The notes: generated by a model from the sequence alone, not told the origin. A stretch of 42,110 bases of DNA from CAITNM01 sp964446295 (GCA_964446295.1 CAYUNR010000006.1:1-42110); one strand, 5' to 3'; positions 8,603-17,112 are shown, counted from the first letter of the stretch. Numbers and translations are program-made.

Positions 8603-8640
8603 CTGTTGATCTGTTGATCTGTTGATCTGTTGATCTGTTG
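8603..8640. repeat. 8-bp tandem repeat, 4.75 copies
   Basis: The unit CTGTTGAT is repeated exactly four times (8603-8634) followed by six more bases (CTGTTG). It lies between the starts of two divergent exported-protein genes. A unit length not divisible by three in such a position is typical of slipped-strand contingency loci; here it would change promoter spacing, or reading frame if the longer upstream start of the left gene is used. Confidence 0.9.
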
Positions 8641-8689
8641 CATTCGATTGTGGTAAAAAAGCAATCATATTTTCGTTGTAGATTAATAC

Positions 8690-10129
8690 ATGAATTTTAA
8701 AAACAAAATACTTTCTTTTATTTTCTGTTTGCTTCTTGCTTTCGTAAACATCAATGCTGCCCATTTCTGTTCAACGGATGGATTAACAACAAGAGTTCCG
8801 ACTGCTGTTAATCCATGGCCTTCAGTAGATCAGCAAATAAGAGATTGGGAAACTGTATACATACAGGCCGGCAAAATTAGTGACTTTTCTCCTGAAAAAA
8901 CCTATCTGCCTGCATTAATTGGACGTGTGGAATTAATGGCGGCTTATGTTATAGATGCGCTTACAAGTTCAGGATCGTCCGAAGTAATTGCTAAGAGAGT
9001 AGATTATGCAAATGGTATATTGGAAGAAGCAGGTACATTCAATATTGAAGAAAGACTGAATTTAAGCACTGCAAGTAGGTTGTTTGATGCACTTGCTATG
9101 GCATGTGACACAACAATAAATTTGTTAGAAATGGTTCCAAAACCGATTAGTTCCTTAACTTTAAATGCTTTGGATGTAATGTTCTTATGCGTTCCTAATG
9201 GAGCTTTAAAAATTAGTCGAATAGTTGATGGAGTTTTGCGTGAGAGGCCACGGTTCTTTATTTCGTTGCCAAATAAAGTTATTGCTTATGAAAAAGCTCC
9301 TCATGGTGGTCATGTGAATAATATCTATTATTTTTATGCTCATGATGTTGATCATGCATATATTTGGTCACAAGCACATGTTCGTTGGGATCTTTTGTGG
9401 CCCGAGGGATACGCACGAGTAAAAAGTATCCGTGATGCTCTTTCTCCTGAGGAGAAAAATATCGTAGATCCTTGGTTGTACTTTTATTTTCATGAAGATG
9501 AGAGCTTAGTTAATGGTTGGTACGACCTAAAAAAGAGTACTCAAAAAGAGTTAGAAGATACGGTTATCCCTTTAATGCGTGAAGAAATGCGAGAAATTAC
9601 CCCGTTCATTGATAGAATGTGCAGAGCAGGGATTAATCCTAGTTCCACTATGAGCCTTTTCCCTTTTATTCCAAGAGATATAAAATCTACTATTGCTAGA
9701 AAGCAAGGGAAGGACGGGGCTGAAATCCATGGTTATTTTAAATTAGATATAATGAAGAATGGGAGTATAGAAGAATTTGAAGAAGTGTTTGGTTCTACAA
9801 AAACTGTAACTTTTGCAGGCGTTCTAAAGATGAATGAATCGGCAGCTGGTGCTGAAATGATTGACGTTAGCGTCAAAGTTGATGATATGCTAGCCGAGTT
9901 CATAAACGTAGAATTAACAGTTGGAGCTGAAACTTATAGTTATCTAGACGAAGGTCCGCAGTATTTCATAACTAATGACTTTCAAGATCTTTTATATTTG
10001 TTACGGCATGCAGGTCGTGATTTCCCAGAACGACAAGTGACGCTAAAAAATTATAAAAGGGTAAAAGGAATGTTTGGTGAGTTATGTAAGGAAGCTGCGG
10101 AAATTTTAAAAGCACACTCTCATAAATAA
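8690..10129 (+). CDS. Exported protein of unknown function
   Basis: 479 residues; no family recognised. The start MNFKNKILSFIFCLLLAFVN with cleavage near NINAA/HFC is a clear signal peptide. The mature part has a central region rich in aromatic and acidic residues (YYFYAHDVDHAYIWSQAH, LYFYFHEDESL) and conserved-looking Trp/Tyr positions, then a mixed alpha/beta C-terminal part. No transmembrane segments, coiled coil or repeats are evident beyond the signal. It is transcribed divergently from the gene at 7748-8560 and stands 140 bp before the SPOR-protein gene, which has its own ribosome site. A secreted effector or periplasmic protein would fit, but nothing in the sequence decides it. Confidence 0.8.
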   Translation: MNFKNKILSFIFCLLLAFVNINAAHFCSTDGLTTRVPTAVNPWPSVDQQIRDWETVYIQAGKISDFSPEKTYLPALIGRVELMAAYVIDALTSSGSSEVIAKRVDYANGILEEAGTFNIEERLNLSTASRLFDALAMACDTTINLLEMVPKPISSLTLNALDVMFLCVPNGALKISRIVDGVLRERPRFFISLPNKVIAYEKAPHGGHVNNIYYFYAHDVDHAYIWSQAHVRWDLLWPEGYARVKSIRDALSPEEKNIVDPWLYFYFHEDESLVNGWYDLKKSTQKELEDTVIPLMREEMREITPFIDRMCRAGINPSSTMSLFPFIPRDIKSTIARKQGKDGAEIHGYFKLDIMKNGSIEEFEEVFGSTKTVTFAGVLKMNESAAGAEMIDVSVKVDDMLAEFINVELTVGAETYSYLDEGPQYFITNDFQDLLYLLRHAGRDFPERQVTLKNYKRVKGMFGELCKEAAEILKAHSHK

Positions 10130-10269
10130 TGGGTGAAGTCACTTTAAGAATCTGTTTTCTTAGCTGCACCAAATGAAAAATTAAAACATTTTTGCAATTC
10201 GACTCAGAACATACTATCTTATAAAGTAACTGTTTAATTTATCCTGATCTTTTTTGGGGAGCTTTACGA

Positions 10270-11574
10270 ATGTCATTTAGATTTAGGCGTCGCGGAGATG
10301 TGAACGAACAATCACCTCAACAAGAGCCATTTTTTCAAAACGCTGCAGGGCAACAACCTTATGTTGATGGTTCGGCTTACCCTCAAATGGGACAACCTCA
10401 AGGTTTTGATCCACGCTTCAATAATGGGTTTGGTCCACAACCATATCCACAGCAGCCTTATGGCATGAATCCTGGCGTTCCTATGCCACCTCAAACGCAG
10501 CCTTTTTTTAATGGCAACAACGAAAATTTTTATAATCCACAGCAACAACAACCTATGTTGAATACTGCTCCAAATCAACCTTATGGCATGATGCCCCCGC
10601 AAATGCATCCTCAGGCACCAAACGCATATATGCATCCTGTGCAAGCAAGCCAGCTTGGAAATTATCAGAACTACCAACAACAAGGTCAGCAAACGCCACA
10701 AGGGCAACGCCCTGGCTATGCTCAAGAAGATGTGCGGTCCTTATCATTTTGGCAAGAAACTCAGGCAAATGCTGGTTTCGAAGACCCAGAAAGTGACGCT
10801 GAAGCAAATTCACCTATTCGCTTACTCGTAGCAGTTGCGGGCGTTGCGTTGATTGCTGGTTTATCATGGTTTGCTTATAAATGGGCGAAATCTCCATCGT
10901 CTGATACACCGCCACTTATTCACGCCGATCCAGGTCCACATAAGGTTTCTCCCGATCATCGCGGAGGTCTAAACATTCCTTACCAAGACAAACTTATTTA
11001 TGACCGTATTGGCGATAATGTGAATGAAGAGCCAGTTGAAAGGCTTTTGCCACCTCCTGAAATACCTTCGGACATGTCTCAGCGGCCTATTGATCAGAAT
11101 CAGCAAACAGTTCAACAACAACCGATGCAGACTGATGGACAACAACAAATGCAACAGGGGCAAATGCCTCAGCAAGCTATTGCACCCCAACAAATGAATA
11201 CTCAGCCTCAACAGCAGCAACCAGCAGTTGTTACGACACTACCTGCTGCAACTCCAGCACCTGTTGCTGCGCAATCAACTGTTACAGAAATTGAGCCTGA
11301 AATCATTAAAAAACCAAAGCCAGAAGCAACCATTAAAGGCACTTACTTTGTGCAAATGGCAACGGTTAAATCAGAAGAAGCTGCTTTGCGAGAATGGAAA
11401 CGTTTACAAGCAAAACATAATCTAAAGGGCATGAAGTCTCAAATTAAAGAATCAGAAACAACCGATGGCGACACAGTTTTCCGCCTGCTTATGGGGCCTT
11501 TTGAAGAAAAAGTAAAAGCTCAAAAATATGCAGTGAAAATGGATGGCACCAAAGTTGTTCATATTACTGAGTAG
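10270..11574 (+). CDS. SPOR-domain membrane protein
   Basis: 434 residues. The first ~180 are a low-complexity cytoplasmic region rich in Q, P, N, G and Y, followed by one transmembrane helix (about 183-204, LLVAVAGVALIAGLSWFAY), a second Q/P-rich periplasmic linker, and a C-terminal SPOR domain (about 355-434: TYFVQMATVKSEEAALREWK ... FRLLMGPFEEK). SPOR domains bind denuded septal peptidoglycan, so the protein probably localises to the division site, like FtsN or DedD. The ribosome site GGAG is eight bases before the ATG. It is followed after seven bases by the RMD1-like gene, suggesting an operon with ccmF. The extreme glutamine runs make shadow frames in other directions. Whether it is the FtsN equivalent is open. 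Confidence 0.9.
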   Translation: MSFRFRRRGDVNEQSPQQEPFFQNAAGQQPYVDGSAYPQMGQPQGFDPRFNNGFGPQPYPQQPYGMNPGVPMPPQTQPFFNGNNENFYNPQQQQPMLNTAPNQPYGMMPPQMHPQAPNAYMHPVQASQLGNYQNYQQQGQQTPQGQRPGYAQEDVRSLSFWQETQANAGFEDPESDAEANSPIRLLVAVAGVALIAGLSWFAYKWAKSPSSDTPPLIHADPGPHKVSPDHRGGLNIPYQDKLIYDRIGDNVNEEPVERLLPPPEIPSDMSQRPIDQNQQTVQQQPMQTDGQQQMQQGQMPQQAIAPQQMNTQPQQQQPAVVTTLPAATPAPVAAQSTVTEIEPEIIKKPKPEATIKGTYFVQMATVKSEEAALREWKRLQAKHNLKGMKSQIKESETTDGDTVFRLLMGPFEEKVKAQKYAVKMDGTKVVHITE

Positions 11575-11581
11575 ATAATCT

Positions 11582-12373
11582 ATGCGTTGTGCATCTTACT
11601 GTGCTGGTCACGCCTACGATATAGCCGAGGCTTTTCAAATCCTAAAGCCAAAAGCAGTGACTGCACAACTATATGATGAAGTTGTTTTTCTATCCATGGG
11701 TTCAGAGCACACTATGTGTATTTTTGCCTATGGTGCCGTTGTTTTTTGGGGCTACACAGTTTCTGAAGAACGCGCTGCTTTAAGTGAATTGTTGCCCTTT
11801 TTAAAAACCCCTTTAGCAAAAATTCAAGAAGATACCTTTGTTTTTGAGTACGGCGTTGAAACGCTTATTGATGAAGAAGAAGACCGTATGATTCTTCAAT
11901 CAGAAGATCCCTTATTAAAAATTTCACTGTCGTATGGTTTGTCCCAATCTGCAAAACTTGCAGCGTTTGAACATGATATTGACCAAACTATTCAAAGAAC
12001 GCGTCACATGCCAGCGGAACTCGCTGAAAAGGGCAAAATCAGCTTATCCCGTAAAAAGATATCTCAGCATATTGGCAAATTATTTAGCCAGAAAAACTCA
12101 ATTAACCTTGAATCATTCGCGCTTGATACCCCAGAGTTTTTTTGGAAACGCCCGCGCTACGAGCCCTTTTACCAACTTGCTGTTGAATTTCTAGACATTC
12201 AAGTTCGACTGAACATTTTAAACAGCAAGCTCAACGTTGTGCACGAATTATATGAAATTTTAAGCAACGAACTTAAACACGCCCATTCTTCATTCCTAGA
12301 GTGGGTCATTATTATTCTCATTATGGTCGAGGTCTTGATTTCAATCCTTAAAGACTTCCTTCGATGGATTTAG
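11582..12373 (+). CDS. RMD1/DUF155 (YagE-type) family protein
   Basis: 263 residues matching the RMD1/Sif2/DUF155 family in layout: an N-terminal alpha/beta part with FAYGAVVFWGYT, the stretch DPLLKISLSYGLSQSAKLAA followed by E..I, an R.KKI..HIG segment, FFW..P.YEP, and a C-terminal hairpin of long helix plus one transmembrane helix (WVIIILIMVEVLISILKDFL). In mitochondria members sit on the inner membrane and support translation or meiosis; in bacteria the role is unclear. It begins seven bases after the SPOR gene and overlaps the ccmF start by 10 bp, so the three are probably one transcript. The ribosome site is weak, consistent with translational coupling. Confidence 0.85.
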   Translation: MRCASYCAGHAYDIAEAFQILKPKAVTAQLYDEVVFLSMGSEHTMCIFAYGAVVFWGYTVSEERAALSELLPFLKTPLAKIQEDTFVFEYGVETLIDEEEDRMILQSEDPLLKISLSYGLSQSAKLAAFEHDIDQTIQRTRHMPAELAEKGKISLSRKKISQHIGKLFSQKNSINLESFALDTPEFFWKRPRYEPFYQLAVEFLDIQVRLNILNSKLNVVHELYEILSNELKHAHSSFLEWVIIILIMVEVLISILKDFLRWI

Positions 12374-14271
12374 CTCAATTTAGTAACCCTATCATCCTTC
12401 TTACTTTTTTAATTGATGCCCTGTTCGGGGGTCTAGCAATTGTTCTGGTCAAAAAAATCTTTGCCAAACAAAACACACGCCTGTGTGCACCATTTTATAT
12501 ATGCGCATTCGCCATTGGTGTGCTTTTGTTTTTCTACCTGACTAGCACTACCACCATCGCCAACGTTTGGTTGAATTCCAATGTACACACGCCGTTGCTT
12601 TATAAAATTGCCGGGGTCTGGGGTAATCACGAAGGTTCAATGTTGTTGTTCTTCACTTTTTTGACTGCCTGGGCAACGCTTTTGCGCAATAACGAAGCTA
12701 TTCGCTTAGCAGCATTTGTACTGCTGGCAGTTGGCGGATACGTTTATTTTTCCGCAAACCCCTTTGCCATTTTAGCCATCAAAGCTGCAGCAGGGCAGGA
12801 CCTTAACCCCGCCCTTCAAAACCCCTATTTAGCAATCCACCCTCCCATTTTATATGCGGGCCAAACCCTGTGCTTTGTGTTGTGGGTTTGGGCATGTGTT
12901 GCGCCAAACCATCCGCGTATTCCGTTTTACACTCGTGTGTGTTTTGGCTTAATTACATTGGGTTTAATTTTGGGAGCTCGCTGGGCCTATGGTGAACTAG
13001 GGTGGGGCGGTTTTTGGTTTTGGGATCCAGTTGAAACGGTATCGTTATTCCCATGGTTAGCTATTGCCGCGGCCGTGCATGCCACTAATGGCCGAATCTG
13101 TTTGTTGGTTGCTTTCCCCATGGTCATGCTGGGGTTAACGTTAGTGCGCTCTGGTGTGCTTGTGTCAGTTCACAGTTTCGGTTTTGACGCCTATAACGGC
13201 ATTTGGCTTGGGGCGTGTACCCTTGCTGTGAGCGGTATTTCTGTGATGATGTCATTTATAGAGTCCAGTGCGGAGCTGCGTCATCCTGAGCCCTGTAAGG
13301 GCGTAGGGATCCAGTGTATGAAATCCGATTACTTCGTCTTTGCGAGCGTAGCGTGGCAATCCACACTTATTTATAGAATCCGGAATTGTTTAACTGGACC
13401 CTTACGCCTTCTGAAGAAGGCTCAGGGAGACGGTTTGGGGTTGTCATTACGTGACTCTTCCCCCGCAGTTTTTCCGCGACTTGATCGCGGGATCCAGTTC
13501 TATAAATTCCGTTCACTTATTCCCATCGGTTTCTTGTGCATCCTCGCAACTCTGTGCGCTCTGATCCTAGTCCCAGTCATGGCAAAAATCTGCCTAGCTC
13601 AAGACATCTCGATTGACGAAAGCTTTTTCCACAACTACATCAACTCCTGCCTATTAGGCCTGCTTGTTTTCGCAAGCTTCGCACCCAACATGAAAGCCCA
13701 TTGGTGGAGCCTGCTGTGTGCTGCCTTATGCACCATTCTTTGGTGCCTGATCGTGCAACCCCATTTCAACATGCTTGACACCTGCGCTGCCCTTGTCGGG
13801 TTTTGGGTGGGCCTTAGCACTCTCAACCATGTAAAACAGATTTTTTCAAAAGGATTCGTCGCCGCCCACCTTGGCATAGGGCTATGCATTTTAGGGGCCA
13901 GTCACGCTGAAATCTTCACAATTAAACAAGAATTTAACATTACTGATTTGCCACCAAAATTTGCGTCACACGCTCTTCAATACATATCTAAAACGATGGT
14001 TGAAACCCCGCAAGTAACCAAAGAAACCCTCACTTTTTCAGTGGACGGAAAACAGCTTTGCCCACAGCGCCAGCATTTTCACATAAGCCGAGTGACCAAG
14101 CACCAACCTGCCTGGGTACGGGTAAACTTAGACCACATCCATGCTACCGCTTTTGTGGACGGCTCCACCTGGAAAATTGAGTTGATGCACAAACCTCTTA
14201 TCAGCATATTTTGGCTAGGTTTACTATTCGTGTTAATGGGCATTTTAGTGAGTGCTAGAAAGAAATCTTAG
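12364..14271 (+). CDS. ccmF: Cytochrome c-type biogenesis haem lyase CcmF, with repeat insertion
   Basis: Core subunit of the system I (Ccm) haem lyase that attaches haem to apocytochrome c in the periplasm. Polytopic membrane protein; conserved WGNHEGSMLLF (86-96), NPYLAIHPPILYAG (153-166), and the tryptophan-rich WWD segment GWGGFWFWDPVE (213-224); C-terminal KPLISIFWLG is also typical. Residues ~300-380 (DNA ~13262-13500) do not belong: they are the translation of palindromic repeat DNA (for example PRLDRGIQ), inserted in frame with no stop. The insertion lies between transmembrane segments, in a loop, so the protein may still work. Without it the protein would be about 555 residues, shorter than the usual 640-660. 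It overlaps the RMD1-like gene by 10 bp and the relE remnant at its 3' end by 4 bp. No other ccm gene is in the window. Confidence 0.93.
   Translation: MDLAQFSNPIILLTFLIDALFGGLAIVLVKKIFAKQNTRLCAPFYICAFAIGVLLFFYLTSTTTIANVWLNSNVHTPLLYKIAGVWGNHEGSMLLFFTFLTAWATLLRNNEAIRLAAFVLLAVGGYVYFSANPFAILAIKAAAGQDLNPALQNPYLAIHPPILYAGQTLCFVLWVWACVAPNHPRIPFYTRVCFGLITLGLILGARWAYGELGWGGFWFWDPVETVSLFPWLAIAAAVHATNGRICLLVAFPMVMLGLTLVRSGVLVSVHSFGFDAYNGIWLGACTLAVSGISVMMSFIESSAELRHPEPCKGVGIQCMKSDYFVFASVAWQSTLIYRIRNCLTGPLRLLKKAQGDGLGLSLRDSSPAVFPRLDRGIQFYKFRSLIPIGFLCILATLCALILVPVMAKICLAQDISIDESFFHNYINSCLLGLLVFASFAPNMKAHWWSLLCAALCTILWCLIVQPHFNMLDTCAALVGFWVGLSTLNHVKQIFSKGFVAAHLGIGLCILGASHAEIFTIKQEFNITDLPPKFASHALQYISKTMVETPQVTKETLTFSVDGKQLCPQRQHFHISRVTKHQPAWVRVNLDHIHATAFVDGSTWKIELMHKPLISIFWLGLLFVLMGILVSARKKS
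13262..13500. repeat. Composite palindromic repeat inserted in ccmF
   Basis: Three repeat modules in series inside ccmF. Module 1 (about 13280-13318) holds TCATCCTGAGCCC and GGGATCCAGT, with inverted partners near 13399-13430 (CTGGACCC, GGCTCAGG). Module 2 (13335-13364) holds TTGCGAGCGTAGCG and GGCAATCCA. Module 3 (13474-13497) is the hairpin CCGCGACTTGATCGCGG followed by GATCCAG. Related modules occur in the intergenic regions at 20981-21150 and 33231-33480. The whole segment is open in the ccmF frame. It parallels the in-gene palindromic elements known from Rickettsia and Wolbachia. Confidence 0.85.
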
Positions 14272-14559
14272 ATTTCATAAATATCACGACGATGGCCAAT
14301 ATATAAGGCCATGATAACCAGTTCAGATCCTTTGATTTGACAAATCAATCGGTAGTCACCAATACGCAATGAATACAGGCTATGCATGTTGCCAGTTAGG
14401 CGTTTAAAGAAGGTGGTTGGATTAATTTTACTATCTAAAATTTTTTGAATTTTCTTTTTGATTCGTGCTTGGACAGCATGGTCGTTCATTGAACTGAGTA
14501 CGTGCATCGTCAGAAAACCCAAAATGCCACTTTACAGCCTGCAAAAGTTTAGAGGCCAT
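14268..14559 (-). pseudogene. RelE/ParE-family toxin, frameshifted
   Basis: The C-terminal part (from about 14490 to the stop) is a clear RelE-type mRNA interferase/gyrase-poison fold: IKKKIQKIL, FFKRLTGNMHSLYSLRIGDY RLICQI and GHRRDIYEI. No normal start serves that frame: its first codon would be a TTG at 14522 without a ribosome site. Just upstream, another frame begins with ATG 14559, overlapping the antitoxin stop by 11 bases as usual for such operons, and reads MASKLLQAVKWHFGFSDDA R, the expected RelE N-terminus (W.F.FS..A). The two frames meet at about 14485-14495 (QFN / MNDHAVQ), so one extra base or a two-base loss has split the gene. Either the toxin is dead, or a frameshift or internal start (ATG 14507) is used. 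Its end overlaps ccmF by four bases, convergently. Confidence 0.75.
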
Positions 14560-14773
14560 TTTCTTTCATCACATCTTCAAAAGAATGTGTGCGTTTTCCT
14601 GATTTTACGTAATTTTCATAGGCTTTTAAGGCGATTTGTTTTTCTTCTTCTTCTTCTAAGAATTTCTCCAAAGCTTTTTTGACATAATAGCTTTTTGATC
14701 TGTCAGCATTCAAAGCCAAGCGATTCAAGCGAATTTCAAGATCTTTAGGTAGTCGTACAGCAAGCATCTTCAC
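14549..14773 (-). CDS. RelB-like ribbon-helix-helix antitoxin
   Basis: 74 residues. The N-terminus MLAVRLPKDLEIRLNRLA is a classic ribbon-helix-helix DNA-binding strand and helix; the segment KSYYVKKALEKFLEEEEEK continues the fold, and the acidic C-terminal tail (YVKSGKRTHSFEDVMKENGL) is the toxin-binding part. It is the first gene of a two-gene operon with the RelE-like toxin, whose presumed ATG overlaps its stop. The start may be GTG 14773 (GAAAG five bases upstream) or ATG 14767. By family it would repress its own operon and neutralise the toxin; since the toxin is frameshifted here, the antitoxin may survive as an autonomous regulator or an anti-addiction remnant. Confidence 0.85.
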   Translation of the reverse strand: MKMLAVRLPKDLEIRLNRLALNADRSKSYYVKKALEKFLEEEEEKQIALKAYENYVKSGKRTHSFEDVMKENGL

Positions 14774-14846
14774 ATCTACTTTCGTATATGTATGACAATA
14801 TATACCAATGTATTACATTTGTCAAGGATTTACCTTGCCTCTGGCT

Positions 14847-16196
14847 TCATGCCGCAGCTTTTAAGCCAATACCAACCGAATGATTTTGTCCAAATTCAAG
14901 CTTTTCAAAATGCTTAAGTGCTATAAAAAACCCTGCTATTGCTGGCAAGAAAACAACCCACAGCCCCCAGGTGCCAAACCATTCTGTTAGGTAAATCAAC
15001 CCAAATGAAGTTACTATATACATTCCTGCTCTAGAAATAGCATATGTAAAGCTTGCATAAGTATATCGCTTCAAAACAGGTAAATGCACCAAGAAAACAG
15101 GTACACCAGGGACGCTATCTATTGCTAGTGTCACGCTTACTGCTTGAATAAAAAATATGTGCATTGGGGTAGTAGCATGCATTAGTAAAAATGGCATCAC
15201 TAAAATAAAGCCAAAAAAGAAAAGCGATTTTGCTTTCAGAATTTTCAAAGGGTGAACCCTATAACTTAGGTACGATATAAACCCAAGGCTAACCAGCTGT
15301 ACAACTGTAACCGCTAAATTTTGATGAATAATTTGCTGGGCAGTGCACCCTAATGACTTCAATAAATTACCACAATAGACATATGAAAAATAAAAACAAA
15401 TGGGCCAACTGCATTGAAGCAGAAAAAACAAAAAAGCAGATTTTTTGTAATCACTTTTCTTTTCAGATCTATTTTCAGTCAAAATAGTGCTTCTAATTAT
15501 TCTCTTTGCTTTCTCTGCTTCTTTCTTATTTGTAATTAATGAAACCTCATGAAGGCGTCGTTTCATATCAGCAAACTCAGGGGTTTCTCGTAACCTTGTG
15601 CGTGCTATTGAACCAACTGCAGCAATGCCTGATCCAATCCAAAATGCTAATCTCCAGTTCATCTCAAACGAAGTAAAAGCTGAGGCTACTACAAGTGCCA
15701 TGACCGTTCCTGCAACAGATGCCACCGCAATAAATGCAACAACAGGGTACCGCATTGGTTTTTCCGTAGTTTCCGTAAGGTACACTTCCGCGCCTACAAT
15801 TTCACCCAAGGAAGCCACTCCTTGAATCATCCTGCAAATAGTAATAATCCATGCGGCAGATATGCCAATTTGCGCATAGGTTGGTAAATTCGCCATTACC
15901 AGCGATGATAACGACATCAACAAAGTGGTGATAATCACTGTAGATTTTCGCCCAATGTTATCGCCAAGATATCCAAAAATTAAGGCACCAAATGGCCTTA
16001 ACACAAAGGTTGAACAAAACGCAAAGGCTGATAGTAAAGCCGCCGTGTGCGGATCTGTTTTTGGAAAGAACAATTCATTCAACAAAACTGCCATATGCAC
16101 ATATAGCATTAGGTCGAAATACTCAAGAAAAGTACCAATTTGCAATAACCCAATGGATTCTTTTTGTCCTTTTGTTAATGAAGAAAATAGGCTCAT
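14847..16196 (-). CDS. MFS transporter, metabolite:H+ symporter (ProP/MHS-like)
   Basis: 449 residues with 12 predicted transmembrane helices. The N-terminal half has the MHS-family features: GTFLEYFDLMLYVHMAVLLN, the motif A variant FGYLGDNIGRKST between helices 2 and 3, CRMIQGVASLGEIVGAEVYL, then ETTEKPMRY and the loop RTRLRETPEF. Members of this family (ProP, ShiA, KgtP) import proline/betaine, shikimate or 2-oxoglutarate with protons; related genes are abundant in obligate intracellular alphaproteobacteria, which depend on host solutes. The substrate cannot be read from the sequence. No strong ribosome site precedes the ATG (AAGTGA). It stands alone, about 70 bp from the antitoxin gene. 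Confidence 0.9.
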   Translation of the reverse strand: MSLFSSLTKGQKESIGLLQIGTFLEYFDLMLYVHMAVLLNELFFPKTDPHTAALLSAFAFCSTFVLRPFGALIFGYLGDNIGRKSTVIITTLLMSLSSLVMANLPTYAQIGISAAWIITICRMIQGVASLGEIVGAEVYLTETTEKPMRYPVVAFIAVASVAGTVMALVVASAFTSFEMNWRLAFWIGSGIAAVGSIARTRLRETPEFADMKRRLHEVSLITNKKEAEKAKRIIRSTILTENRSEKKSDYKKSAFLFFLLQCSWPICFYFSYVYCGNLLKSLGCTAQQIIHQNLAVTVVQLVSLGFISYLSYRVHPLKILKAKSLFFFGFILVMPFLLMHATTPMHIFFIQAVSVTLAIDSVPGVPVFLVHLPVLKRYTYASFTYAISRAGMYIVTSFGLIYLTEWFGTWGLWVVFLPAIAGFFIALKHFEKLEFGQNHSVGIGLKAAA

Positions 16197-16406
16197 AGCA
16201 TCACTTATTAAAAATTAGAAACCTGAGGCAATCTGTAAGCACTTTTTCTTGTAAAATCTAAGAGAAATGAATTTGTTTTTTAACGTTGATTTCTTTTTAA
16301 AATTATCGCAGTAATGCAAGAAAAGATTATATGAATGCAAACATTCTCCTTCCGATAGCAGGTTAATGACTTGCTTTTTCTTTGTGCATAAATTGAAAGG
16401 CCTGAT

Positions 16407-16577
16407 ATGGAAACTCAAGAACTTATTAAATTAGCAGCTATCTTTGGCTTGGTTGTGTTTCTCTTGAATCTTTCCCCTGCAATTAAGCGTAATACAAAGA
16501 AATTGGGCAAGCTAAAACACATTAAAATGAAAAAGTATAAAATTTGGAAAGGTCAGCGCAAACGCGTGAAGTCCTAA
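16407..16577 (+). CDS. Small basic single-pass membrane protein (56 residues)
   Basis: A short frame starting METQELIKLAAIFGLVVFLL and ending QRKRVKS. AAGG lies seven bases before the ATG, so translation is credible. One transmembrane helix (about 7-24) is followed by a strongly basic tail with about 15 Lys/Arg in 30 residues, suggesting an inner-membrane anchor with a cytoplasmic tail able to bind nucleic acid or ribosomes, or acidic lipids. No family recognised. It runs convergently with the GNAT toxin gene and divergently from the MHS transporter. Confidence 0.6.
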   Translation: METQELIKLAAIFGLVVFLLNLSPAIKRNTKKLGKLKHIKMKKYKIWKGQRKRVKS

Positions 16578-16609
16578 AATTAATTTTGAATAGTGCAGTT
16601 CTTATAGTT

Positions 16610-17107
16610 TTAGTCTTTAAAATTATTTTCAATATCTTTGATCGACAAATAGAAATGAAAGCTAGACGAAGGCAGTTGCAGAAATCCAAATTGTTGATAA
16701 AACATCTTTACAGATTCATCTCTAGCATACACTACAACAGCCAAAATTTTGATAATTTTTGCCGCTTTTAGGCTTTTTAGAAGAGCATGTTTAAGTAAGA
16801 TTTTATCCAAACCTTTTCCGTGTGCATTTATATCAACAGCAAGTCTTGCTAAAAGCATTATAGGTTTATGGCAATCTTGCAAACCAAGTGGCGCAGCAGC
16901 AACTATTCCATATGCTAAAGTAAAATAACCAACAACTTTGTTATGCATATCATTATTATGCATAACATATGTTCGTGGGCCCATTTTTTGGTGATTGTTT
17001 AAGGCTTTTTTCGAAAGATAGGTGTTTAAAGAAGTAGACGTGCAATCAAACTTTTCAATAGAATGATTAGGTGTTAAAAGTATTGATTCAAATAGTGCTT
17101 TACCCAT
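16610..17107 (-). CDS. GNAT-family acetyltransferase toxin (TacT-like)
   Basis: 165 residues with the GCN5-related N-acetyltransferase fold: RLAVDINAHGKGLDKILLKH AL is motif A, with the acetyl-CoA pyrophosphate loop H-G-K-G-L, and VVYARDESVKMFYQQFGF is motif B with the usual tyrosine. The N-terminus (F.C....LN.YL.KKA) is typical of the TacT/AtaT/ItaT class of toxins that acetylate charged tRNAs and block translation. It begins six bases after the stop of a DUF1778 antitoxin gene, the standard order and partner. The usual second glycine of the GxG loop region is an aspartate (GLDK), which may matter for activity. Export or other roles are not indicated. Confidence 0.9.
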   Translation of the reverse strand: MGKALFESILLTPNHSIEKFDCTSTSLNTYLSKKALNNHQKMGPRTYVMHNNDMHNKVVGYFTLAYGIVAAAPLGLQDCHKPIMLLARLAVDINAHGKGLDKILLKHALLKSLKAAKIIKILAVVVYARDESVKMFYQQFGFLQLPSSSFHFYLSIKDIENNFKD

Positions 17108-17112
17108 AGCGC

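Noticed and set aside
10312..11425. Leucine/arginine-rich frames on either strand across the SPOR gene
   Set aside because: They arise from the CAA/CAG glutamine runs of the real gene read in other frames.
16215..16418. 67-codon minus-strand frame before the MHS transporter
   Set aside because: Overlaps the start region of the small plus-strand gene, has lysine/phenylalanine-rich AT-driven composition and no ribosome site.
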